The position numbers were made by a program, and so were the translations under genes. 5,116 bases of DNA. Origin: Bacillus sp. (in: firmicutes). Its GTDB lineage: Bacteria; Bacillota; Bacilli; Bacillales; Cytobacillaceae. Shown one piece after another: positions 1 to 4,644 of the stretch (its first letter is position 1; each line of letters opens with the position of its first letter). Under the pieces are notes generated by a model. It was not told the origin of the DNA, made no database searches, and was given only the letters and a program-made list of their open reading frames with translations. The stretch lies in contig DMSR01000394.1 of the NCBI GenBank assembly GCA_003457145.1, forward strand, positions 459 to 5,574, given 5' to 3'.

Positions 1-687
1 GGCCTTAAGCATATCGAGCCTTTTATCGAGGATGCTGTCAGAAAAATGCATGAAGATGGGATTGAAGAAGCAGTCAGCATTGTATTGGCTCCCCATTTTT
101 CGACTTTCAGTGTAAAATCCTATAACGGCCGCGCAAAGGAAGAGGCAGCAAGGTTAGGCGGAATGGAAATTGTCTCAGTAGAGAGCTGGTATGAGGAACC
201 TAAATTCATTAAATACTGGACTGATCGTGTCGAAAAAACATTCGCTTCCATGTCTGTTGATGAGAAAGATAACGCAGTATTGATTGTGTCAGCGCACAGT
301 CTTCCGGAAAAAATCCTTCAATCAGGTGATCCATATCCTGAACAATTGCAGAGAACAGCAGATTTAATTGCTGAGAAGGCGAATGTAAAGAACTATAAGG
401 TTGGCTGGCAGAGTGCAGGTAACACACCTGAACCATGGCTCGGGCCTGATGTGCAGGATTTAACTCGTGATTTGTTTGAAGCGCACGGTTACAAGGCATT
501 TGTTTATGTACCTGCAGGATTTGTTTCCGACCATCTGGAAGTGCTATACGACAATGATTATGAGTGTAAAAAAGTCACGGATGAAATCGGAGCAAGCTAT
601 TACAGACCTCCTATGCCGAATGCAGAGCCCGAATTTATTGATGCGCTGGCTGATGTAATTTTAAAAAAGCTGTCGACTTCACGCTAA
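1..687 (+). CDS. hemH (cpfC): Coproporphyrin III ferrochelatase, N-terminus cut off by window edge
   Basis: The reading frame is open from base 1, so the gene begins upstream; 228 residues are visible. By recalled alignment with the roughly 310-residue B. subtilis HemH, about 84 N-terminal residues are missing. The enzyme inserts ferrous iron into coproporphyrin III to make coprohaem in the Gram-positive haem pathway, as a cytosolic or membrane-associated monomer. Visible hallmarks are [10 protein letters not shown] near the left edge, the SAHSLPEK motif with the catalytic histidine at 295-297, the [15 protein letters not shown] segment, and [10 protein letters not shown] with the conserved glutamate at 538-540. 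The His-Glu spacing of 81 residues matches His183/Glu264 of B. subtilis. The protein ends in LKKLSTSR before TAA. hemY follows after 25 bases on the same strand, as in the hemEHY operon. No frameshift is seen. Identity is very secure; the coproporphyrin rather than protoporphyrin substrate is inferred from the family. Confidence 0.97.
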   Translation, partial: GLKHIEPFIEDAVRKMHEDGIEEAVSIVLAPHFSTFSVKSYNGRAKEEAARLGGMEIVSVESWYEEPKFIKYWTDRVEKTFASMSVDEKDNAVLIVSAHSLPEKILQSGDPYPEQLQRTADLIAEKANVKNYKVGWQSAGNTPEPWLGPDVQDLTRDLFEAHGYKAFVYVPAGFVSDHLEVLYDNDYECKKVTDEIGASYYRPPMPNAEPEFIDALADVILKKLSTSR

Positions 688-696
688 TACTATATA

Positions 697-703
697 AAGA
701 GGG
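697..703 (+). promoter_or_regulatory. Ribosome binding site of hemY (supports GTG start)
   Basis: AAGAGGG lies 9 bases before the GTG at 713. No in-frame ATG occurs before the internal methionine at about residue 49, which already lies inside the FAD-binding region. This site therefore fixes GTG as the start codon. Confidence 0.8.
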
Positions 704-712
704 CGATTTACC

Positions 713-2137
713 GTGACAGATACGAAAAGAGTTGTAATTATAGGCGGAGGGATCACTGGCCTGACTGCAGTGTATTATCTGCAGAAGCATGCCAGGGACC
801 ATCAGCTCCCGCTCGACATAAAGCTAGTTGAAGCCTCCCACCGTGTAGGCGGTAAGATGCAGACCTATGTAAAAGATGGATATGTGATTGAAAGGGGTCC
901 TGATTCCTTCCTCGAACGGAAGGAGAGCGCGGGACGCCTTGCCCGTGAAGTAGGTCTTGGAGATAAGCTGACAAACAATGACACTGGTAAATCATATGTC
1001 CTTGTCAAAGATCGGCTCCATCCTATGCCAGGCGGGTCAATAATGGGGATTCCAACTGAAATTGCACCATTCATTACAACAGGTCTGTTTTCATGGCCGG
1101 GTAAATTCCGGGCAGCTGGAGACTTTTTCATGCCTCGCTCTAAAGCGGAGGGAGACCAGTCATTGGGTGAGTTTTTCCGACGCAGGCTTGGAGATGAAGT
1201 AGTCGAGAATTTAATAGAGCCGCTGCTGTCCGGTATATATGCTGGAGATATTGATAACATGAGTCTTATGTCGACCTTTCCGCAATTTTACCAAGTGGAA
1301 CAAAAATACGGCAGTCTTATTCGTGGAATGAAGAAATCTGGTCCTGCCCCTAAGAAATCCAATGAAACAGGACAGGACAAGAAAAAAGGGATTTTCCTGA
1401 CGGTCACTTCAGGATTGCAATCCTTTGTTGATGCGATTGAATCGAAGCTTGAACCTGGATCCGTTTTAAAGGGAATCAGGGTGGATAAGATCAGCAAGCA
1501 AGATGAGGGCTATCAGCTGAGAATGAGCAACGGGGAAGTGCTGATGGCTGACAGCATTCTTGTTTCGGCTCCAGCAGAAGCAGCTCTGCATATGTTCCCC
1601 GAGCAGGATCATATTTTCGAACCATTCCGTGAAATGCCTGCTACCTCGGTTGCCACTGTGGCAATGGCTTTTCCTGAAAGTGTGATTAAACAGGACATTG
1701 ATGGCACTGGGTTTGTCGTATCAAGAAACAGTGATTACACGATTACTGCTTGTACATGGACTCATAAAAAGTGGCCGCATTCTACACCTGCAGGCAAAGT
1801 CCTGCTCCGCTGTTATGTCGGAAGACCGGGGGACGAGGCAATCGTTGACCTTTCTGATGATGAAATGATAAAAATAGTCCTTGAAGATTTGAACAAAACA
1901 ATGGACATCAAACAGCAGCCGGAGTTTGCACTTGTATCCCGCTGGAAAGAAGCAATGCCACAGTATACAGTAGGTCATAAACAACGGGTTGAGAACCTGA
2001 AGAACGACCTTTTGAAAGAACTGCCAGGTGTATTTGTAGGCGGGAGTTCCTATGAAGGAATCGGCCTTCCTGATTGCATCGACCAGGGTGAAGCTGCAGT
2101 TGACAAAATCCTTGGATATCTCAAGCTGGAAAAATAG
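713..2137 (+). CDS. hemY (cgoX): Coproporphyrinogen III oxidase (HemY/CgoX, FAD-dependent)
   Basis: This 474-residue flavoprotein, close to the roughly 470 of B. subtilis HemY, performs the six-electron oxidation of coproporphyrinogen III to coproporphyrin III using oxygen. The N-terminal Rossmann motif GGGITGL is at residues 11-17 and the ribose-binding glutamate is near residue 40 in VEASHRVGGK. RGPDSFLERK (61-70) and FFRRRLGDEVVENLIEPLLSGIYAGD (within 154-179) are typical of the protoporphyrinogen/coproporphyrinogen oxidase family. The C-terminal FAD-contacting region GGSSYEGIGLPDCIDQG is at 443-459. A Lys-rich variable loop lies at about 207-226; B. subtilis HemY also varies there. No signal peptide or clear membrane segment is seen. 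The GTG start is preceded by AAGAGGG, and the gene follows hemH by 25 bases, so the two are presumably co-transcribed. Downstream, a MITE-like insertion separates the stop codon from the first terminator. Confidence 0.97.
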   Translation: MTDTKRVVIIGGGITGLTAVYYLQKHARDHQLPLDIKLVEASHRVGGKMQTYVKDGYVIERGPDSFLERKESAGRLAREVGLGDKLTNNDTGKSYVLVKDRLHPMPGGSIMGIPTEIAPFITTGLFSWPGKFRAAGDFFMPRSKAEGDQSLGEFFRRRLGDEVVENLIEPLLSGIYAGDIDNMSLMSTFPQFYQVEQKYGSLIRGMKKSGPAPKKSNETGQDKKKGIFLTVTSGLQSFVDAIESKLEPGSVLKGIRVDKISKQDEGYQLRMSNGEVLMADSILVSAPAEAALHMFPEQDHIFEPFREMPATSVATVAMAFPESVIKQDIDGTGFVVSRNSDYTITACTWTHKKWPHSTPAGKVLLRCYVGRPGDEAIVDLSDDEMIKIVLEDLNKTMDIKQQPEFALVSRWKEAMPQYTVGHKQRVENLKNDLLKELPGVFVGGSSYEGIGLPDCIDQGEAAVDKILGYLKLEK

Positions 2138-2160
2138 TGTGTTTTCAAGGAGATTCTTTT

Positions 2161-2168
2161 AACATTTA
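2161..2168. repeat. Left copy of putative target-site duplication
   Basis: AACATTTA abuts the left tip (GGCTCTG) of the MITE-like element. The right flank reads AACATTATA, the same sequence with one extra base. The seven bases AACATTT are also complementary to AAATGTT at 2184-2190 inside the element. The repeat could therefore be part of a foldback arm rather than a true duplication. Confidence 0.5.
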
Positions 2169-2297
2169 GGCTCTGTTTATGTCAAATGTTGTTTTTAAAC
2201 AATAGTGGAAGGTGCGCAGACTCATGCGGGATCACCGTGAGCCCCGCGGAAAGCGAATCACCTGGAACGAAAATCGACAGTCGAGTTTAGCAGAGCC
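2169..2297. mobile_element. MITE-like non-coding repeat element, 129 bp, no transposase
   Basis: The element begins GGCTCTG (2169-2175) and ends CAGAGCC (2291-2297). The terminal inverted repeats match at 7 of 7 outer bases and about 15 of 21 overall. Inside are nested complementary arms. AGGTG (2210-2214) pairs with CACCT (2259-2263), continuing as CGC with GCG across a 3-base bulge. GCGGG (2226-2230) pairs with CCCGC (2243-2247). The core, including GCCCCGCGGAAAGCGAA and CCTGGAACGAAAATC, resembles a dispersed intergenic repeat I recall from many Bacillaceae genomes; this copy looks shortened. It carries no useful ORF. A near-perfect 8-9 bp direct repeat flanks it, as expected after transposition. 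It sits between hemY and the terminator. The GGCTCTGTT tip is somewhat like IS6-family ends, which also make 8-bp duplications, but the parent transposase is unknown. Confidence 0.72.
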
Positions 2298-2306
2298 AAC
2301 ATTATA
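2298..2306. repeat. Right copy of putative target-site duplication
   Basis: AACATTATA directly follows the right tip CAGAGCC. It matches the left flank AACATTTA except for one inserted A. That is compatible with an old duplication that has drifted by one base, or with an 8-bp duplication carrying two mismatches. Confidence 0.5.
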
Positions 2307-2316
2307 AAGCTTAAAA

Positions 2317-2350
2317 AAGAGCCAGCCGTTCAATGAACGAGCTGGCTTTT
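2317..2350. terminator. Bidirectional intrinsic terminator between hemY and yhfH
   Basis: AGCCAGC (2320-2326) pairs with GCTGGCT (2341-2347). The stem continues as CGTTC with GAACG around a 3-base loop, with a single bulged A at 2340. Six A residues precede the stem (2313-2318), and TTTT follows it as part of the arm. It can therefore end the + strand hem transcript and, with a better T tract, the - strand yhfH transcript. The genes on either side converge on it. Confidence 0.85.
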
Positions 2351-2355
2351 AATAT

Positions 2356-2371
2356 GCAGATTTTACTCTGC
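2356..2371. other. Small hairpin in yhfH 3' untranslated region
   Basis: GCAGA (2356-2360) and TCTGC (2367-2371) are a perfect 5-bp inverted repeat around a 6-base loop. It lies just inside the shared terminator when read from yhfH. The stem is short and may be chance. Confidence 0.3.
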
Positions 2372-2391
2372 TGGGAAGGGATTGTAGTGCA

Positions 2392-2406
2392 CCCGGAAAG
2401 TCCGGG
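2392..2406. other. GC-rich hairpin in yhfH 3' untranslated region
   Basis: CCCGGA (2392-2397) and TCCGGG (2401-2406) form a perfect 6-bp stem with a 3-base loop, 18 bases past the yhfH stop codon. No T run follows on either strand, so it is not a standard terminator. It could stabilise the 3' end of the mRNA. Confidence 0.45.
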
Positions 2407-2424
2407 AAGGAAAGTAAATTAATT

Positions 2425-2559
2425 TTACAACTTGGCAGGATCCATGCATCCGTCACACATATTTCCATAACACTCGTGCTGTTCTTTAATTGGTTCTCCA
2501 CACTCCATGCATTGCTTTTGGGGTAAATTTCGAAAGAATTCAACGATATTTTCGATCAT
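2425..2559 (-). CDS. yhfH: YhfH-family small Cys-rich (zinc-ribbon-like) protein
   Basis: A 44-codon gene on the - strand encodes a protein that starts MIENIVEFFRNLP and ends MDPAKL. The N-terminal 13 residues could form a short amphipathic helix. The rest has CxxC at Cys17/Cys20 and CxxxxCxxC at Cys30/Cys35/Cys38, plus His28. That pattern suggests a single bound zinc. Length, start and cysteine spacing resemble the B. subtilis YhfH family of unknown function, recalled from memory. GGAGGG lies 6 bases before the ATG, and a near-consensus sigma-A promoter lies further upstream. The gene is convergent with hemY and divergent from yhfI, as it neighbours yhfI in B. subtilis. No enzymatic role can be assigned; a regulatory or protein-binding adaptor is only a guess. 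The real-gene call is strong because promoter, ribosome binding site, family pattern and terminator all agree. Confidence 0.9.
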   Translation of the reverse strand: MIENIVEFFRNLPQKQCMECGEPIKEQHECYGNMCDGCMDPAKL

Positions 2560-2565
2560 GATGTT

Positions 2566-2571
2566 CCCTCC
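2566..2571 (-). promoter_or_regulatory. Ribosome binding site of yhfH
   Basis: On the - strand this reads GGAGGG, 6 bases before the ATG at 2559-2557. It fixes the start of this very small gene. Confidence 0.85.
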
Positions 2572-2614
2572 AATGCTTTAAAAATTGTTTTGGTACAGAT
2601 ATTATTATGGTTTA

Positions 2615-2643
2615 ATTGTATTATAACAGTAAAGAACCGTCAA
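2615..2643 (-). promoter_or_regulatory. Sigma-A type promoter of yhfH
   Basis: Read on the - strand, the -35 box is TTGACG (2643-2638), followed by a 17-base spacer and the -10 box TACAAT (2620-2615). Each box has 5 of 6 consensus bases. A perfect TATAAT overlaps at 2625-2620 but is only 12 bases from this -35 box. Transcription would start near 2608, giving a leader of about 50 bases. Confidence 0.7.
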
Positions 2644-2670
2644 TCATTGTTTCTGAAAAATATCCACAAA

Positions 2671-2699
2671 GTGAAAAAATGGGCAAAATGAAGTATAGT
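2671..2699 (+). promoter_or_regulatory. Probable promoter of the yhfI-lplJ unit
   Basis: GTGAAA (2671-2676, 4 of 6 matches to the -35 consensus), a 17-base spacer and TATAGT (2694-2699, 5 of 6 matches to the -10). The start point would be near 2706, about 27 bases before the TTG codon. The -35 boxes of this and the divergent yhfH promoter are back to back, 27 bases apart, so one bound protein could affect both. Confidence 0.5.
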
Positions 2700-2717
2700 G
2701 GAAGCAAACCCGTGTAT

Positions 2718-2725
2718 AAAGGAGG
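2718..2725 (+). promoter_or_regulatory. Ribosome binding site of yhfI (decides the TTG start)
   Basis: AAAGGAGG is a near-perfect match to the 16S rRNA anti-Shine-Dalgarno. Two consecutive TTG codons follow at 2730 and 2733, with 4 and 7 bases of spacing. The second gives normal spacing and a protein starting MKLTIVGFWGGYP, like B. subtilis YhfI as I recall it. Confidence 0.85.
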
Positions 2726-2732
2726 AATATTG

Positions 2733-3467
2733 TTGAAGCTGACAATAGTAGGATTCTGGGGAGGATACCCTAAGGCCAATGAAGCAAGTACAGGATATTT
2801 GCTTGAGCATGATGGTTTTAAATTGATGATAGATTTCGGTAGCGGAGTCCTGGCAAAGCTGCAAAATTATGTGCAGCCGGAAGAGTTGGATGCTCTGGTG
2901 CTTTCCCATTATCACCCTGATCATGTTGCTGATATCGGTGTATTGCAGCACGCACGGCTCATACAGGGATTTTTGGGTAAAAAATCTCCCCAGCTGCCGA
3001 TTTATGGCCATGCACAGGACAAGCAGGAATTTTCAAAGCTTACATATAAAAATATTTCAAAAGGAATTGCCTATGACCCGAACAAAAAATTAGAAGTAGG
3101 ACCATACACAATCTCATTTTTACCTGCAGTCCATCCTGTTCCTTGTTATGCGATGAGAATTGAAGCAGCTGGAAAAACGCTTGTGTATACTGCAGACACT
3201 TCATTTAAGGAAGAGTTCATTTCCTTTGCTGAAGGGGCAGATCTTTTGTTGTCTGAATGCAACTTTTATGGCTGGCAGGATGGCAAGGGTGCTGGACATA
3301 TGAATAGTTACGATAATGGAAAGCTTGCTCACAATGCCGGTGTAAAACAGCTGATTCTTACCCATTTGCCGCATTATGGCGATTTGAAGCAGCTGATTTC
3401 AGAAGCCTCGACCGGGTTTGAAGGACCTGTTTCACTGGCTAGTGAAGGCTATGAGATAACAATCTAA
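2733..3467 (+). CDS. yhfI: Metallo-beta-lactamase-fold hydrolase, YhfI family
   Basis: This 244-residue protein equals the usual length of YhfI. The metal-binding motif SHYHPDH is at residues 58-64 (His59, His61, Asp63, His64). Further likely ligands are His134 in AVHPVPCYAM, Asp155 in YTADTSF and His211 in LTHLPHY, the order seen in RNase Z-like and related MBL hydrolases. GHMNSYDNGKLAHNAGVKQL (188-207) stands where RNase Z-type proteins carry an HST motif. No signal peptide is seen, so it is presumably cytosolic, with two metal ions bound. The substrate is unknown; a small-molecule ester, thioester or phosphodiester is possible. An open frame extends upstream to 2616, but that stretch carries the promoter and ribosome binding site, so the TTG at 2733 is preferred. 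lplJ follows 14 bases after the stop, implying one transcript. Confidence 0.93.
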   Translation: MKLTIVGFWGGYPKANEASTGYLLEHDGFKLMIDFGSGVLAKLQNYVQPEELDALVLSHYHPDHVADIGVLQHARLIQGFLGKKSPQLPIYGHAQDKQEFSKLTYKNISKGIAYDPNKKLEVGPYTISFLPAVHPVPCYAMRIEAAGKTLVYTADTSFKEEFISFAEGADLLLSECNFYGWQDGKGAGHMNSYDNGKLAHNAGVKQLILTHLPHYGDLKQLISEASTGFEGPVSLASEGYEITI

Positions 3468-3481
3468 AAGGGGAATTAACC

Positions 3482-4471
3482 ATGCTTTTTATTGAGAATA
3501 AAGGAATTACTGATCCTAGAATCAACCTGGCGATTGAGGAATACGCCCTGAAGAATCTTGATATCAACGAAACTTATCTTCTTTTTTATATAAACGAACC
3601 ATCAATCATCATTGGCAAAAACCAGAACACGATTGAGGAGATCAATACAGAGTATGTTGAGAACAACGGTATTCATGTCGTTCGCCGGTTATCAGGTGGC
3701 GGAGCTGTTTACCACGATCTTGGCAATTTGAATTTCAGCTTCATTACCAAGGATGACGGTGAAAGCTTCCACAATTTCATGAAGTTTACAGAACCAGTGG
3801 TCAAGGCCCTCCTAAAATTAGGGGTAAACGCAGAATTAAGCGGCCGGAATGATTTGTTGGCGGAGGGTAGAAAGATCTCCGGCAATGCTCAGTTCTCTAC
3901 TAAAGGACGTATGTTCAGCCATGGGACATTATTATTCGATTCCGAAATTGAAAGTGTCGTTTCAGCCCTAAATGTGAAGAAGGATAAAATTGAATCAAAA
4001 GGCATTAAATCAATTCGCAGCCGTGTCGCCAATATTTCTGAATTCCTTACTGAGAAAGTCACAATAGAAGAATTCCGCAGTTTACTGTTAAAAAATATCT
4101 TTGAAGGCTTGGAGGAAATTCCTGAATACCAATTAACCGAACAGGATTGGGCAAACATCCATGAACTGTCCATGGAAAGATACCAAAACTGGGGCTGGAA
4201 CTATGGGAAGTCCCCAAAATTCAATCTGCAGCATTCACATCGGTTCCCGGTTGGTCAAATTGATGTCAGGTTCGAAGTCAATAAAGGCATAGTCGAAAAC
4301 TGTAAGATTTATGGAGATTTCTTTGGTGTTGGTGATGTTGGTGATATTGAACATAAGCTGACCGGTATCAAGTATGAGAAATCTGAAATTGCTGCAGCTT
4401 TGGATGGTGTGGATGTTAAACACTATTTTGGAAATGTTTCAAAAGAGGATTTCATTAATCTGGTCTACTGA
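3482..4471 (+). CDS. lplJ: Lipoate-protein ligase (LplJ)
   Basis: A 329-residue enzyme, against 331 for B. subtilis LplJ as recalled, that activates free lipoate with ATP and transfers it to lysines of E2 subunits and GcvH. The lipoate/biotin ligase signature RRLSGGGAVYHD is at residues 68-79, and GRNDL is at 121-125. The lipoyl-AMP-binding lysine is probably Lys131 in GRKISGNAQF, and SHGTL is at 146-150. The C-terminal accessory domain, from about residue 245, includes KIYGDFFGVGDVGDIE. A start codon is given by ATG with AAAGGGG upstream at the usual distance. It lies directly behind yhfI and ends before a strong terminator, so it is the last gene of that unit. No broken motif is seen. The close match to LplJ favours ligase over the octanoyl or lipoyl transferases LipM and LipL. 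Confidence 0.97.
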   Translation: MLFIENKGITDPRINLAIEEYALKNLDINETYLLFYINEPSIIIGKNQNTIEEINTEYVENNGIHVVRRLSGGGAVYHDLGNLNFSFITKDDGESFHNFMKFTEPVVKALLKLGVNAELSGRNDLLAEGRKISGNAQFSTKGRMFSHGTLLFDSEIESVVSALNVKKDKIESKGIKSIRSRVANISEFLTEKVTIEEFRSLLLKNIFEGLEEIPEYQLTEQDWANIHELSMERYQNWGWNYGKSPKFNLQHSHRFPVGQIDVRFEVNKGIVENCKIYGDFFGVGDVGDIEHKLTGIKYEKSEIAAALDGVDVKHYFGNVSKEDFINLVY

Positions 4472-4482
4472 ATTATGAATGT

Positions 4483-4510
4483 CGCGCTGCCTATTGCAGC
4501 GCGTTTTTTT
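4483..4510 (+). terminator. Strong intrinsic terminator after lplJ
   Basis: CGCGCTGC (4483-4490) and GCAGCGCG (4496-4503) form a perfect 8-bp GC-rich stem with a 5-base loop, followed at once by seven T residues. It begins 12 bases after the lplJ stop and separates that transcript from lcfB. Confidence 0.95.
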
Positions 4511-4542
4511 ATTAATTTTTAATTACGAGCATGAAAATTAAT
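4511..4542. repeat. AT-rich 9-bp inverted repeat upstream of lcfB promoter
   Basis: ATTAATTTT (4511-4519) is exactly complementary to AAAATTAAT (4534-4542), with 14 bases between. It lies between the terminator and the -35 box of lcfB. It may be an AT-rich upstream promoter element, a regulator site, or chance in an AT-rich gap. Confidence 0.3.
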
Positions 4543-4551
4543 AGATTTTTG

Positions 4552-4580
4552 TTGAATCCAAAATTTTCTTTCAATATAAT
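4552..4580 (+). promoter_or_regulatory. Sigma-A type promoter of lcfB
   Basis: TTGAAT (4552-4557), a 17-base spacer and a perfect TATAAT (4575-4580), set in AT-rich DNA. Transcription would start near 4587, giving a leader of about 58 bases. No copy of the FadR-type palindrome (TGAATGA and its complement around a short spacer) is visible nearby, although B. subtilis lcfB is, as I recall, a FadR target. Confidence 0.8.
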
Positions 4581-4607
4581 ATATTTAGAAAACTTTTTTA
4601 CAGTTTG

Positions 4608-4623
4608 GTGATTATTTAATCGC
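4608..4623. promoter_or_regulatory. Possible operator palindrome in lcfB leader
   Basis: GTGATTATTTAATCGC is an imperfect palindrome with six of eight base pairs plus one G-T pair. It lies after the predicted transcription start and just before the ribosome binding site, where a repressor could block transcription. It does not match the FadR consensus that I know, and chance is a real alternative. Confidence 0.25.
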
Positions 4624-4626
4624 CGC

Positions 4627-4641
4627 AAAGGGGGAAGGGAG
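4627..4641 (+). promoter_or_regulatory. Purine-rich ribosome binding tract of lcfB
   Basis: AAAGGGGGAAGGGAG contains two overlapping Shine-Dalgarno-like runs, 10 and 3 bases from the ATG at 4645. Neither has ideal spacing, but the tract as a whole clearly marks this ATG as the start. Confidence 0.7.
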
Positions 4642-4644
4642 TTA

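Noticed and set aside
209..499. Open frame on the - strand inside hemH
   Set aside because: It fully overlaps the confidently identified ferrochelatase, has no family resemblance that I recognise, and no ribosome binding site of note.
865..1260. 131-codon open frame on the - strand inside hemY
   Set aside because: It is antisense to conserved FAD-enzyme sequence, with composition typical of a shadow frame.
1331..1390. Lys-rich low-complexity loop in HemY as a possible insertion
   Set aside because: B. subtilis HemY has a similarly variable loop at the same place, so this is normal family variation.
2178..2204. Short ATG frame inside the MITE-like element, with AAGGAG upstream at about 2147-2152
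   Set aside because: It has only eight codons and the Shine-Dalgarno-like run is far too distant; not a credible gene.
2169..2350. Riboswitch or T-box in the hemY-yhfH gap
   Set aside because: No downstream + strand gene is served by it, no T-box or known aptamer motif is seen, and the structure is better explained by a mobile repeat plus terminator.
2349..2543. 64-codon - strand open frame across yhfH
   Set aside because: It is a different frame of the same strand as the real yhfH and runs into the terminator; the 44-residue frame has the Cys motifs and the ribosome binding site.
2613..2630. PerR/Fur-like half site (TTATAAT on the - strand) near the yhfH promoter
   Set aside because: Only one half matches the TTATAATnATTATAA type box, and it is explained by the -10 region of the promoter.
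2640..3011. 123-codon - strand open frame overlapping the start of yhfI
   Set aside because: It is antisense to the MBL N-terminal domain and covers the yhfI promoter; no ribosome binding site or recognisable domain.
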